64,000 nucleotides of DNA from Clostridium estertheticum subsp. estertheticum (lineage in GTDB: Bacteria; Bacillota; Clostridia; Clostridiales; Clostridiaceae): NCBI RefSeq assembly GCF_001877035.1, contig NZ_CP015756.1:4669501-4733500 (forward strand), in the 5' to 3' direction. The position numbers and the translations under genes were made by a program. The notes under the pieces are model-generated. The model had not been told where the DNA came from. It made no database searches and saw nothing but the letters and a program-made list of their open reading frames with translations. Positions 15,766 through 26,450 of the stretch are shown here, piece after piece. The stretch's first letter is position 1, and each line of letters begins with the position of its first letter.

Positions 15766-18694
15766 ATTTAAATACATTTACTAAATTAGTAAATATCTCT
15801 TTACTATCTTTAATTTTTGTTTCATTTCCTAGTACACAGAAACAATCTTCCTTTATAATATCAGAGAGCAATGCTTTAAAAGACTTAATATCATCGGCAT
15901 TTGTACTTAATACCTCTTCTCGCTCCTTTTGTCTTTGCTCCTGCGTGATACCCCTTATATAATATGCAGTAGCACGCTCACCCTTCATAGAAGGTGTTAA
16001 TGGTGAATCAAGATCACTAATTGTACCTATAATATATTTGGTCATTTCCCTATCTGATGCTTCAAAGTTTTCTATATACTCACATATTCCGTCGTATGCT
16101 TTTAAAGTTTCTTTTACATTTGGGTCTCTATAAGACACAAATACTATGTTACCACTTCTAGCAATATTAGCAAATCCACCATATGCTCCACCTTGCACAC
16201 GAACTCTGTTCCATAAATAATCAAGACTTGCTATTGTCTTAAGTACTAACATCTTACCTGAATAAGAATAACCTTTCTTAATGAAATTATAGCCTTTAGC
16301 TACATACTGAACATCTGATGAAGTCAGTAATCCTTCATTATCTTTACTCAAAACAAAATCATACTTAGCATCTGGTAATTTTTCATCTCCTAAGATACTT
16401 ATAACCTTAGGCAATTCCTTTGCAAATGTGGTATATATATCTTTTTCTCCTGTAACACTTATTATGAGATTATTTTTATTAAATATAATCTTTGAAACCT
16501 CATTTAAATTTTCTATAATTTCATCTGCTTTATTGTCAAAATCCATTTCAATTTCATTTAAAAATTTATAAAATGATATTCCTGTAGTTTTTTCTATATA
16601 AGCTGAGGCTGGAGAAAAGTAGGAAGTAATCCTTCCAGCTGCTACCATATGTCCTCTATCAAGAATCTTCATTTCATACCTTGATTTTAATTGTTGAATT
16701 AACTCCTTCAAACGTTTCTTTTCATCAAATTTAGTAAGACTAATTATTTCTGCAATAATATCAAATAATCTAGGAATACTCGAGATTAACGCTTTACTTT
16801 TTACTACTAACTTAGGATTGTATTTTTCAAAATTTTCATTTTCACCATATACATCTGTAGTAAAATGAATACCACCAGTATGAATATTAACTTCATTAGA
16901 TAAATCAGAGTAATTGGTATTTTGTGTACTTACTCTTCCTAAAATAGTTGATAATAATGTTACATAAGGTATTAACTCTACATCTACTTTTTTAGCATCA
17001 AATAATATATTTATATAAGCAATTTTATTAGTAAAAATATTATGAGATAAGACTTTCACTCCATGCTCATCATTTTCCTTTAAAGGTAAATGTTCTACTT
17101 TTTTTTCAATATCTGAAAGTTCAAGTAAAGGAATAGTTTCAAGAACTTCCACGGGGTCTGGTGTCATTTGTCTTTCTTTAAGATCTTTTGTACTCTTCAC
17201 AATCTCTTCTACTTGTTTTTCTGAAAGACTTGCTTTGTACTTTTCTAGTTTTTCTTCTGTTACCTTAGACTTCTTCTCTGCAAGGCCTTTTTTACCATTC
17301 AAAATAACCATAGAACTATGGTTATTTTTAATAAGATACTTTTCTATAAGTTTTTCAAAGTAATTTGTAGTTAGTGCAGCTTTTATTTTACTTAAATAAC
17401 TTTCATATTCTAAATGCATAGTTGGGTCCTTGTCATAAAGCCAACTATCCATACTAGTTATATAATAAAATAAGCCTTTTGGAAAACCACCTAAATCAGC
17501 TTCGCGTAACTTAAATTCAGTAATATTTATACATGCCTCTATTAGTTTTTTGTCTATTCCATCTCTAACTAAATTCTTTAGGGTTGTAAATACAACTTCC
17601 TTGAATTTTTCTTTTTCACTTTCATTAGAGTTTTTTACTACTATACTGAACACAGGTTGCAATATACTATTATCAAAACTTCCAAATACATCTTTACCAA
17701 TCTCTGCATCCACAAGTGCTTTCTTCAAAGGCGCTGCAGCACTTTCTAATAATAAGTATTCTAGAATTTCAAGAGCTAAATGCATTTCTGGCTGACTAAT
17801 ATTATCTCCTGACACAAAATTTAAACTTAAGAATGTTTTTCCTTCCTCTTCATCATCACAAGAAATAGGATAATCCATCTTAACTTCTTCCATTTTACTA
17901 AATGGTTTTTGTAGCTTAATAGCTGAATCAATCTGAATTCTATCGAAATTATTTAAATATTTCTCACTTATGAATTGTAATTGTTCTTCAATATTTCCAT
18001 CGCCATATAAGAATATATAACTATTTGATGGATGATAATATTTTTTATGGAACTCTGTAAATTCCTCCTGTGTTAAATCTGGTATAAATTCTGGATCTCC
18101 TCCAGATTCCACACCATAAGAAGTGTCTGGAAATAAGGATTCTTGAATTTTACGCATAAGTGACCCTTCCGGAGATGAGAATGCGCCTTTCATCTCATTA
18201 TAAACTACACCTTTGTATGTTAGTTTATCTTCCTTGTTTTCTAATTCATAATGCCAACCCTCTTGCATTAATATTTCCGGCTTAGAGTATAAGTTTGGGT
18301 AAAAAACAGCATCCAAATATACATCCATAAGATTAACAAAATCTTTTTCATTTTTACTAGCTAAAGGATATATTGTTTTATCTGAAAAAGTCATAGCATT
18401 TAAAAATGTATTTAAAGACCCTTTTATTAATTCGACAAAAGGCTCCTTTGTAGGAAACTTTCTAGAGCCACAAAGAACTGAATGTTCTAATATATGTGGA
18501 AGACCATTATTATTTTTAGGTGGTGTTCTAAATCCTATAGAAAAAACTTTATTATCATCATCATTTTCTATATGAAGTAATCTTGCTCCACTTTTCACAT
18601 GCTCAAATATTCTTGTTACTGAATTTAACTCTTCTATGTTTTTTTCCTCAATTAACTTAAAACCATGGTATATATCCCCAATTTTAAACTTCAT
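15764..18694 (-). CDS. M16C zinc metallopeptidase (PreP/HypA-like)
   Basis: A 976-residue inverzincin. The inverted zinc motif H67-x-x-E70-H71 in GLPHILEHSVLCGS and the distal Glu in NEMKGAFSSPEGS are present. The length and the four-domain arrangement match the M16C (presequence-protease) branch, a single-chain clam-shell enzyme that degrades unfolded peptides up to about 70 residues. There is no signal peptide, so it is cytoplasmic. A strong AGGAGG site precedes the ATG. It ends in its own terminator and appears monocistronic. Confidence 0.93.
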   Translation of the reverse strand: MKFKIGDIYHGFKLIEEKNIEELNSVTRIFEHVKSGARLLHIENDDDNKVFSIGFRTPPKNNNGLPHILEHSVLCGSRKFPTKEPFVELIKGSLNTFLNAMTFSDKTIYPLASKNEKDFVNLMDVYLDAVFYPNLYSKPEILMQEGWHYELENKEDKLTYKGVVYNEMKGAFSSPEGSLMRKIQESLFPDTSYGVESGGDPEFIPDLTQEEFTEFHKKYYHPSNSYIFLYGDGNIEEQLQFISEKYLNNFDRIQIDSAIKLQKPFSKMEEVKMDYPISCDDEEEGKTFLSLNFVSGDNISQPEMHLALEILEYLLLESAAAPLKKALVDAEIGKDVFGSFDNSILQPVFSIVVKNSNESEKEKFKEVVFTTLKNLVRDGIDKKLIEACINITEFKLREADLGGFPKGLFYYITSMDSWLYDKDPTMHLEYESYLSKIKAALTTNYFEKLIEKYLIKNNHSSMVILNGKKGLAEKKSKVTEEKLEKYKASLSEKQVEEIVKSTKDLKERQMTPDPVEVLETIPLLELSDIEKKVEHLPLKENDEHGVKVLSHNIFTNKIAYINILFDAKKVDVELIPYVTLLSTILGRVSTQNTNYSDLSNEVNIHTGGIHFTTDVYGENENFEKYNPKLVVKSKALISSIPRLFDIIAEIISLTKFDEKKRLKELIQQLKSRYEMKILDRGHMVAAGRITSYFSPASAYIEKTTGISFYKFLNEIEMDFDNKADEIIENLNEVSKIIFNKNNLIISVTGEKDIYTTFAKELPKVISILGDEKLPDAKYDFVLSKDNEGLLTSSDVQYVAKGYNFIKKGYSYSGKMLVLKTIASLDYLWNRVRVQGGAYGGFANIARSGNIVFVSYRDPNVKETLKAYDGICEYIENFEASDREMTKYIIGTISDLDSPLTPSMKGERATAYYIRGITQEQRQKEREEVLSTNADDIKSFKALLSDIIKEDCFCVLGNETKIKDSKEIFTNLVNVFK

Positions 18695-19000
18695 TTTTCT
18701 CCTCCTAATACTTTCTTTGAAAACTTAAACAGCTCGTTAAGTGTTTCATCTTCCGTGAATTTTCAAATCTAAGCACATTACATATCATATGAATGAAAAC
18801 CATTGAATGAACATGATATGTATGGCATTAGTATGACAAATATGCCGTACTAATGCTATCTAATATTAAAATTACTTTTATTATACTAATTATACACCAT
18901 TTTATTCCACACTGCTAACAACATAAATTATTTTATATATATCTATCTTTCCTAATTTTTATTTAGTCTATACTATATATCAGCTAAAAAATAATTTAAG
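18695..19000. other. 306-bp intergenic region with two adjacent palindromes
   Basis: There is no ORF. Two hairpins stand side by side: ACATATCAT/ATGATATGT at 18780-18821 and GGCATTAGTA/TACTAATGCT at 18824-18857. Neither is followed by a T run, so they look more like operator or RNA-stability structures than terminators for the giant gene upstream. Confidence 0.5.
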
Positions 19001-22000
19001 CTATAGTATTGGGACTATTATCTTACCAAGCATACTTACAAAGTTAAAATCGTCAAAGCTAAACTCTTTAACTTGCGTCGATTCAGATAAGTATAATACT
19101 CCTTTTACATAATCCCCCTTGGTAAGTGGAATTACAATAACCGATTGCCAGTTAGGTGCACCTGTAACAACATCATATTCGATTATCGTATCCCAATCTA
19201 TCTTCCAAACTCCCTGCTTACTATCGAGTATAGATTTTATTATACCTTTATTATAAGTATCGCTATCTACCCATTCGTTTATAAATATCTCTCTTGAATA
19301 TTTTTTGGTAATGTGTCCATCCTCTACAAGAAATAAAATACCTTTTTGTGCTTCTGTAATTTCAATAATCCTGCCAAGTAGTCTATATATCTTATCTTCT
19401 CTTGTTAAATTTATATTTATTAGTTCAATTAATTCTATCATTGCAAGTACATTGCGGTGATCTTGCAATTCATTACCAGATATTATACCCGCAAGTCTAT
19501 CTGTTTTTTTCGCCTTTTTAGAGAAATCGCTATTCCAAGTAACATATCGATTTCTCCCCTGCTGCTTCGCCACATATAATGCTTGATCTACCCTCTCAAC
19601 CAATTCACCTTGCCACTCCCCCTGCATAGGGCACGTTATAACTCCCAAACTTACAGTAACATCCCGTCTATTGTCTAATATTTTTTCTTGTTCTATTTTA
19701 CTTCTAAGTTTTTCAGCCACAAGCTGTGCTTCATAAATATCTGTATCTGGAAGAATAACAATAAACTCTTCTCCCCCATATCTACCAACAATATCTGTAT
19801 CTCTTAAATTCCTTAACACAACGTCACAAACCCTCTTTAAAGCATAATCTCCTGTCCTATGTCCAAATTTATCATTTATAATTTTAAAACAATCTAAATC
19901 ATACATAATAAGAGAAAATTTACTTTCATCAAGACTTGATTTTTCAATTTGTTCATCTAAGGCCTCTTCTAGATATTTTCTAGTAAGTGTTCCCGTTAAT
20001 TTATCAACTGATGAACTTAGTCTAAGCTTATATTTCTCAATTATTATACCTATTACTTTACTAAGCTCCGTACATTTTTTCATACTAGCATTGTTTAAAT
20101 TGTTTAGTACTCTTTGAGACTCAATATATATATGCCCAATTATATACTTGCTCCCTTGTATGCTTTTTCTTCTTTCATTCTTCACAATACTTTTTTCAGT
20201 AATGTCTTCCATGATAATTGGGATGCAAATAGACGCCTTTATAGTATTATAAATATTGTTTTTATCGCCAGCTGCACCTTGATTTTGATAACAATCCATT
20301 ACTAACTCTGCCTTATCTTGGCTTAATATTTCAGATAATTTTTCTGGGGACTGTGGTAACTCATATTTTCTATCACTAGATGCAATAACTTTATATTCTT
20401 TATTGTCATCATCCTTAATAATTATTATTCCTCTAGTCGCCAATGTTATATAAGACAAATAATCAATTATGAGTTCTAAGTTTCTTAAGTTATCAGCTTG
20501 CAAGTTTTCTAATACATCACCTATATCATGGATACCTTCATGAAGAGAAACTGAATATATTTTTTTAATAGATTTTATAAAGTTTTCATTTTTCAAAATA
20601 TCCTTATGGTTTACCTGCTCTAATGCATCAATTAATCCTTCTTCATCGCTAATACTTGCCTGTTCAAATTTGAGCATGGAGGTATCCTTATTATTTTTAT
20701 AATAATTGTTAATTCCTAAAAATCTATTGAAAGGTCTTATTGCATTGTTTAATCTTATATAAGATAACCTATGCTTAATTGGCAATCTAAGATTTATGTT
20801 CTTTAATATACCACAAGCTTCAAAGTAATATATTACTGCATACAAATAATCCTCTTTGTTAAAATAGTAATCACCAATCGCAGTATATATTTTCCAACAT
20901 ATATCTATTTCTTTATATTTTTTTGAATATTCTAAAGCCTCGTTAAAAAACTCAATACTATTCTTATTTTCTATTAATCCGTCAACATATAACTTTTTAA
21001 CATATACTCTGTGCTCTTTTATATCAATATCGATATTAATCTTGTTAATCTCATTAAAAATAATTGATGCATACTCTTGTATTTCATTATCATATAAAAG
21101 TATTACAACTCCATAAAATATATTAAGTCTACTGCCTACATATAATACTTTATTAGCTATTGTTACAATATTTGTAATATCCTTTATTAAGTCATCATCA
21201 TTTTTTCTCAAATATATTTTTATGCATTTATTTAAAATCTGAGCCCATAATGCAAGTATAGATTGATTGTTCCCATATAGTACTAATACTTTATTAATAT
21301 AAGACTCAGCCTTTTGCATGTCCCCTAATTTATAGTTAATCTCAGCTGCTAAAAGATAGAATATTTCAATGTTTTCCCTTTGGTCAGGATGATTAGTAAT
21401 CTCCTTATTGCAAAGTTCATAATACTTATAAGCATTATCGTAATCATCTAATCTTAAATAGATACTAGCAATCGATGTATAACAATAAAATAATTTTAGC
21501 TCAAATTCATATTTCCTACATTTCCCTAACTGTTCGATAAAATATTGTAGTGATATTTCATACTCTTCTACTAGAAAATGCGTCACCGCAATATTAATTG
21601 ATGCATCTACCTCTCTATTACTCATATTATTCTTTTCACATATTTTTTTTGTTTTTAAAAAATATTTTGTAGCCATATTATTATCTTGGTAATAATATTC
21701 ATAAATAACTCCTATATAATTTAGTGCTTTTATTAATTCATCAATATTGTCATATTTATTACATATAGTTATTGCCTTTTTAAAAAATATTAATGCTTCC
21801 TGCGCTCTACCTATTCTCATAAGAACTATACCCTTATGATTATAAAATATCGATTTCAGTTCTTCATATTCACTCTTGCACATTTCTATACCACTGTTAC
21901 ATATTGCTTCAACATTTTCATACTCTTGCATTATCTCATATACACTAGCTTGGATTCCTTGACACTTAAGCCATCCAGAGCAATAATCTGTTTTTTCTAG

Positions 22001-24442
22001 CATGGTATTAATTTTTTTAATATAATAAATAACACTCTTAATATCATTTTTATTTAAATATACCATTGCAACTTTAATCAAGCTATCTATTGTGTAATTA
22101 TGCAACTGAGTATTATCATTGTACATTTGAAGTGATAAATAGTATTCTATAGCGATAGAATTATGTCCTTCTTGTTCATGCAAATCGGCTAGATCCATAA
22201 TGAGCTTGATGTTTTCAACTGGATTATTTAAACAATTAATTATCGATACTGCTTTAGTTAAATTTTTTATTGCATCGCTTCTATTTTTTAAAAGTTTCAT
22301 TTTCCGTGCATTTTCAATGCAGTATTCAATAATCTTCTGCCGTTGATCTGACTTTTCTAAGTGATAAATTAGTTCCTCAATATATTCTGTACCACCCTGT
22401 GCATAAAAACCTTCAAGTAATACCGATGCTAATCTATGCATATTTTTTTTATCTTCATCACTAATTCTTTCATACATAAGACTTTTAAGAAACTTATTAT
22501 AAAAATCAAATACAAAACCTCTATCCTCAATTTTTTTACATAATATTCCCGAGGAAATAAGCCCCTTAATAACTATCCCGAGTTCTTCACTATTCTTATT
22601 AATAAAACCCTTTATTACTTCTAAAGAAACCGCACTTTTAAATATAGATATTATTTTTAGAATATTAAAATTTAATTTTCCCATTTCTTTAACTTGATTA
22701 AGAAGTATTGGATGCATATCCTCTGGCACATTAAATTTAGAATAATCGTAATCTATAGTCCAACACCCTTTTTCCTTTTCTATATAAATACTTTTTTTAT
22801 TGAAAAAGCTCTTTATAATTTCTTGCACAAATAATGGATTGCCTTTTGTCTTTTCAAATATACTCTCTGCAAATTTATATGGTATATTAGGCATACTTAA
22901 AATATTTTCAATCATTTTCCCTACTTCTATTTCACTTAACTCTTTCAAAAATATATTTGTTACTACAACACTCCTAGATATAGTCTGCTTGAATTTTATA
23001 AATTTTTTATTTAGTACACATTCCCCATCGCAGTATGACATTATAATCATAATTTTTTTGTTTTGTAACTTCTTTCTCGTAATATATTCTATTAATTCAA
23101 TTGTAAACTCATCTGCTAAATGAAAATTATCAATAATTATAACTATAGGTTTATTACCTATACACTCTTCTATAAAACCCGCAGCAAAGTGTATAAGCCT
23201 ATATTTTTCTTTATCTCCACTCAATGGTTTTGAATGTATTATATTCTTTTTACTACCTAATTCAGGTATGAATTTTACCAATTCAGATTCATATCTTTCT
23301 AATATTTCTGGTTCGCATTCAGAAATAAGCTGTTTTAATATATCTACAAAAGCCACATTACTGTTTTTAGTAGAAGCCCCTAATGTAAAACTATTATAAA
23401 CATTTACTTTTCTCAAAGAAAAAAGATATTTTAATGACTTAAGAAACCGCGTTTTACCGATACCCGATTCGCCATGTATAAAAACCGTAAGATTATTTTC
23501 ACCTTCATTTTTTATACATTCATAGCTATTGATAATTTTATATACTTCATCCCCTCTGCCTATCATTTTCAAGTTAGTATTTAATTTATTTATTTCCTTT
23601 TTTCTATATGAGATGTATCGCTTTTCAAATAAATTATTTATGTCTATTACTACTTCTGAAATATTTTGATATCGCCTTGTAATATCACTACAAATCATCT
23701 TTTCAATAATCATTTGGAAATTTATGTTAAGATTTCTATTATCATTAAATATCTCTTTTATTTTAATATCATTAATTTCATCATTTGTAACAAAATTACA
23801 ATTTTTACTCTTCATATATATGATAAACAATAAAATTCCTAGAGAATATATATCACTAAATATACTACATTTCTTACCTTTTAATATCTCTGGAGCCTTA
23901 AAATAATCCTCATTATTCTCATCTTTCCAAAAAGTTTGTTTTTCAAGTTCCACTGTTGCAAAATCTTTGAATTTAACGCAATTTTTTTTGTATTTTGTAT
24001 TCGTAACTATTATATTACTTAAATTTATATCCCTATAAACAAATCCTTTTAAATGGAGATAATTTATACTTTGGCATATTTCTATAAATAAATCTAATAA
24101 TTCATCACTTTGCATATTACTTACTACATCTAAAATACTAAAATCATTTTTAACATACTCATTTGTGAAAAAATAAACTTTATCATCTAATTTTTTATTA
24201 TCTAATAAATTTAATAAATCAAAGTCATATACTAATGTTACATTTTCGCATTTTAAGTTAGTTAAATTTATAAATTCTTTTGTATAAAATTCTATTAACT
24301 CTTTCTTTAAATAATCTGAATTAAGAATATTTAATTGTACCGTATCATAATTTTTTCTTATATCATTTACAATATAACTGGAAACTAACCTATTTTGTTT
24401 TATAGATTTAACTATTCGATATCTATTGTTAATAATTTCCAC
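19001..24442 (-). CDS. Giant signalling protein: degenerate kinase, ATPase, TPR, GAF, GGDEF, GAF
   Basis: A protein of 1813 residues from the GTG at 24442, chosen because GAGGA lies just upstream and the chain then starts MEIINNRYRIV like other kinase-domain proteins. Domains in order: (1) Hanks-type kinase fold, 1-275, with YRD 136-138, Asn143, DFA 160-162 and APE 183-185, but no glycine loop and Asn38 at the ATP-Lys position; (2) STAND/AAA ATPase, with Walker A GESGIGKT at 324-331; (3) TPR-like helical repeats, about 680-1200; (4) GAF, about 1300-1440; (5) diguanylate cyclase, with GGEEF 1556-1560 and an RDTD inhibitory site 5 residues before it; (6) a second GAF to the C terminus. It should make c-di-GMP in response to signals. 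The architecture recalls cyanobacterial HstK proteins, with GGDEF replacing the histidine kinase. Confidence 0.88.
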   Translation of the reverse strand: MEIINNRYRIVKSIKQNRLVSSYIVNDIRKNYDTVQLNILNSDYLKKELIEFYTKEFINLTNLKCENVTLVYDFDLLNLLDNKKLDDKVYFFTNEYVKNDFSILDVVSNMQSDELLDLFIEICQSINYLHLKGFVYRDINLSNIIVTNTKYKKNCVKFKDFATVELEKQTFWKDENNEDYFKAPEILKGKKCSIFSDIYSLGILLFIIYMKSKNCNFVTNDEINDIKIKEIFNDNRNLNINFQMIIEKMICSDITRRYQNISEVVIDINNLFEKRYISYRKKEINKLNTNLKMIGRGDEVYKIINSYECIKNEGENNLTVFIHGESGIGKTRFLKSLKYLFSLRKVNVYNSFTLGASTKNSNVAFVDILKQLISECEPEILERYESELVKFIPELGSKKNIIHSKPLSGDKEKYRLIHFAAGFIEECIGNKPIVIIIDNFHLADEFTIELIEYITRKKLQNKKIMIIMSYCDGECVLNKKFIKFKQTISRSVVVTNIFLKELSEIEVGKMIENILSMPNIPYKFAESIFEKTKGNPLFVQEIIKSFFNKKSIYIEKEKGCWTIDYDYSKFNVPEDMHPILLNQVKEMGKLNFNILKIISIFKSAVSLEVIKGFINKNSEELGIVIKGLISSGILCKKIEDRGFVFDFYNKFLKSLMYERISDEDKKNMHRLASVLLEGFYAQGGTEYIEELIYHLEKSDQRQKIIEYCIENARKMKLLKNRSDAIKNLTKAVSIINCLNNPVENIKLIMDLADLHEQEGHNSIAIEYYLSLQMYNDNTQLHNYTIDSLIKVAMVYLNKNDIKSVIYYIKKINTMLEKTDYCSGWLKCQGIQASVYEIMQEYENVEAICNSGIEMCKSEYEELKSIFYNHKGIVLMRIGRAQEALIFFKKAITICNKYDNIDELIKALNYIGVIYEYYYQDNNMATKYFLKTKKICEKNNMSNREVDASINIAVTHFLVEEYEISLQYFIEQLGKCRKYEFELKLFYCYTSIASIYLRLDDYDNAYKYYELCNKEITNHPDQRENIEIFYLLAAEINYKLGDMQKAESYINKVLVLYGNNQSILALWAQILNKCIKIYLRKNDDDLIKDITNIVTIANKVLYVGSRLNIFYGVVILLYDNEIQEYASIIFNEINKINIDIDIKEHRVYVKKLYVDGLIENKNSIEFFNEALEYSKKYKEIDICWKIYTAIGDYYFNKEDYLYAVIYYFEACGILKNINLRLPIKHRLSYIRLNNAIRPFNRFLGINNYYKNNKDTSMLKFEQASISDEEGLIDALEQVNHKDILKNENFIKSIKKIYSVSLHEGIHDIGDVLENLQADNLRNLELIIDYLSYITLATRGIIIIKDDDNKEYKVIASSDRKYELPQSPEKLSEILSQDKAELVMDCYQNQGAAGDKNNIYNTIKASICIPIIMEDITEKSIVKNERRKSIQGSKYIIGHIYIESQRVLNNLNNASMKKCTELSKVIGIIIEKYKLRLSSSVDKLTGTLTRKYLEEALDEQIEKSSLDESKFSLIMYDLDCFKIINDKFGHRTGDYALKRVCDVVLRNLRDTDIVGRYGGEEFIVILPDTDIYEAQLVAEKLRSKIEQEKILDNRRDVTVSLGVITCPMQGEWQGELVERVDQALYVAKQQGRNRYVTWNSDFSKKAKKTDRLAGIISGNELQDHRNVLAMIELIELININLTREDKIYRLLGRIIEITEAQKGILFLVEDGHITKKYSREIFINEWVDSDTYNKGIIKSILDSKQGVWKIDWDTIIEYDVVTGAPNWQSVIVIPLTKGDYVKGVLYLSESTQVKEFSFDDFNFVSMLGKIIVPIL

Positions 24443-24771
24443 TTTAATCACTTCCTCAAATATCAATTAAATTAACATTTTAGATAATGCTAGAAATTCA
24501 TTTTCAAATATAGTACACTCTAGATTCTTTATCCCATTAATATATAATAAACCATTTCAATGTTTATGTTAAAATTTGTATATCTATACATTATACCAAT
24601 AAAATATGTTATTTTACTGTTTTTATATAAAATGTTAAATTTGGCTACTAAAATGACATTTAGGATACTGTTGTTGCATGAATAAATATATAAAAAAAAG
24701 AAATAATAATACTACATTCATACTATTTTATTAATAAATCTGCATAAGTGATAATTAAGGAGGATACTTAC
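24443..24771. other. 329-bp divergent intergenic region
   Basis: It separates the giant signalling gene from the chagasin-like gene, so promoters for both should lie here. It is very AT-rich. No riboswitch, small ORF or clear palindrome is seen. Confidence 0.5.
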
Positions 24772-25116
24772 TTGACTTACGAATATGATAATTTCAAGTC
24801 AAATGCTATAGTTTTAGGCCATAAGATTATAAACCTTATACCTATAAATGAGAATATGATTATTGAACTTACTGAATCCCCAGCAACTGGATATTGCTGG
24901 TACTACACCACTTCTGATCCTTCTATTGTACTATTGGAAGAGAAAAAAGTATTTAATTTTAATAAACCTAATATCTTAGGTGGAAGTAATCAAATCATCT
25001 GGAAATTTAAATCTTTGAATCTTGGTGAATGTAAAATAACCTTTTCTTATTATAAGAGCTGGAAAAGAGAGTCTTGCTCCTTAGATGAATTCACATACAT
25101 AATAAAAGTTGAGTAG
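24772..25116 (+). CDS. Chagasin-type (I42) cysteine peptidase inhibitor-like protein
   Basis: A 114-residue all-beta protein. The three inhibitor loops of the I42 family can be read: SPATGYCW (family NPTTGY-x-W), NILGGSNQ (G-x-GG type), and YKSWKRE in place of RPW. I42 proteins block papain-type cysteine peptidases. No signal peptide is seen, so it would act inside the cell, unless it is a domain reused for something else. The start is TTG at 24772, with AAGGAGG 8 nt upstream; the earlier GTG at 24748 lies before that ribosome site and is unlikely. It is single-gene, with a terminator at 25162-25197. Confidence 0.72.
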   Translation: MTYEYDNFKSNAIVLGHKIINLIPINENMIIELTESPATGYCWYYTTSDPSIVLLEEKKVFNFNKPNILGGSNQIIWKFKSLNLGECKITFSYYKSWKRESCSLDEFTYIIKVE

Positions 25117-25161
25117 TCCAATTCATTAAAGTGTCTTAAGTCAAAAATAACTTTTAAAAAA

Positions 25162-25197
25162 AAGGAAAGTCCATCATATGTAATGTGGACTTTCCTT
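25162..25197. terminator. Bidirectional terminator between chagasin-like gene and map
   Basis: AAGGAAAGTCCA and TGGACTTTCCTT pair perfectly around a 12-nt loop. T-rich sequence lies on both sides; the genes are convergent. Confidence 0.82.
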
Positions 25198-25215
25198 CTA
25201 AAATTTCTTTAAAAC

Positions 25216-26079
25216 TTAGGTTAATATCTCATAACCTGTTTGAGTAACAAGTATGGTATGTTCCCATTGAGATGACAACGAGCCATCTGTTGTAACCGCC
25301 GTCCAATCATCATCAAGTACTCTTGTATCTGGACTCCCGATATTAATCATAGGCTCAATAGTAAACGTCATATTAGGTAATAATATTGTACCCTCACCTT
25401 TTTTACCTATATGAGCTACAAATGGTTCTTCATGGAATTCTAGTCCAACACCATGACCACCATAATCATAAACTACAGAATAGCCAAGACTTTCTGCATG
25501 TTGCTGAATAGCATTTCCAATGTCCCCAAGCGTATTAAATGGTTTCACTTGTTCTATGCCAAGATCTAGACATTCCTTTGATACACGAACCAAATCTACT
25601 GATGCTTTTGAACCCTCTCCTATTATATACATTCTACTAGCATCACCGTAATATCCGTCTAATATGCAAGATACATCTACGTTAACTATATCGCCATCTT
25701 TTAGAACAGTTTCACATGGTATACCATGACATATTACATCATTTATTGATGTACATACACTCTTGGGGAATCCACCGTAGCCTAATGGTGCTGGGTATGC
25801 ATTATGCTCTACCGTATATTCATGTACCCAAGTATTAATTTCCTCTGTAGTTACTCCCACTTTTATTCTCTCACTAACAATATCTAGTACATCATGAGTT
25901 AGTTTACAACTTTTTCTTATACCTTCTATTTGTTCCTGCGTTTTCATGATATCTCTAGGTATTGTATACCCAACTTTCTCCTCTATGTTGCTTATAAATA
26001 CGTCTTGATCCATATGACATTTTTTATATTTTTTGCCACTTCCACACCAACACACATCATTTCGTGATAGTTTATTCAT
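25216..26079 (-). CDS. map: Methionine aminopeptidase type I with N-terminal SEC-C motif
   Basis: A 287-residue enzyme that removes the initiator Met from nascent proteins. Residues 1-22 are a SEC-C zinc motif, [13 protein letters not shown], as in some Bacillota and mycobacterial MetAPs, probably for ribosome contact. The catalytic pita-bread fold follows. Metal ligands are seen as Asp in NVDVSC, Asp in YYGDAS, His in GGHGVG, Glu in TIEPM and Glu in SQWEHT. The substrate His is in VICHGIP. It is not in the ribosomal-protein operon where the main map usually sits, so it may be a second, specialised copy. A GGGAGG site precedes the ATG. Confidence 0.93.
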   Translation of the reverse strand: MNKLSRNDVCWCGSGKKYKKCHMDQDVFISNIEEKVGYTIPRDIMKTQEQIEGIRKSCKLTHDVLDIVSERIKVGVTTEEINTWVHEYTVEHNAYPAPLGYGGFPKSVCTSINDVICHGIPCETVLKDGDIVNVDVSCILDGYYGDASRMYIIGEGSKASVDLVRVSKECLDLGIEQVKPFNTLGDIGNAIQQHAESLGYSVVYDYGGHGVGLEFHEEPFVAHIGKKGEGTILLPNMTFTIEPMINIGSPDTRVLDDDWTAVTTDGSLSSQWEHTILVTQTGYEILT

Positions 26080-26450
26080 TTCATTTCCTCCCAGCTAAAA
26101 TTATTCTAACCATCAATATTAACTACAAATTAGTTATAAGGCATCTTAGACTTGTTATTTTTTATTATGCTAAGTATATGCTTATCTTTAAGCAACCTTA
26201 AATTATCAAGGCTATATGCTTTATTGATGATTTAATCTTTTATTACAGTTACTATTATACCTCTTCTTTACAATTCTTGTGCACTAATTAATAAATATTA
26301 GTGTAGTATTAGCTCACAATAGTGTAAAATGTATTATTATACATATACATTTTGTAACAATTTATTTGTGCTAGAATAAATTTTATATTAATATTCATTA
26401 AAAATCCATTAAAGTGACTTAATTTTTTATATTTAGGATGTGATATAATT
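26080..26450. other. 371-bp divergent intergenic region
   Basis: It lies between map and the HD-GYP gene. It contains a loose CACTAAT/ATTAGTG inverted repeat near 26280-26303 but no ORF. I looked for the conserved core of a c-di-GMP riboswitch because the next gene degrades c-di-GMP, and saw none. Confidence 0.5.

Noticed and set aside
18780-18857. Terminator pair for the giant signalling gene
   Set aside because: Both hairpins lack a T tract on the minus strand, so only a structural role was kept.
26080-26450. c-di-GMP riboswitch upstream of the HD-GYP gene
   Set aside because: The conserved core of class I or II aptamers is not present in either strand, and the sequence is just AT-rich.
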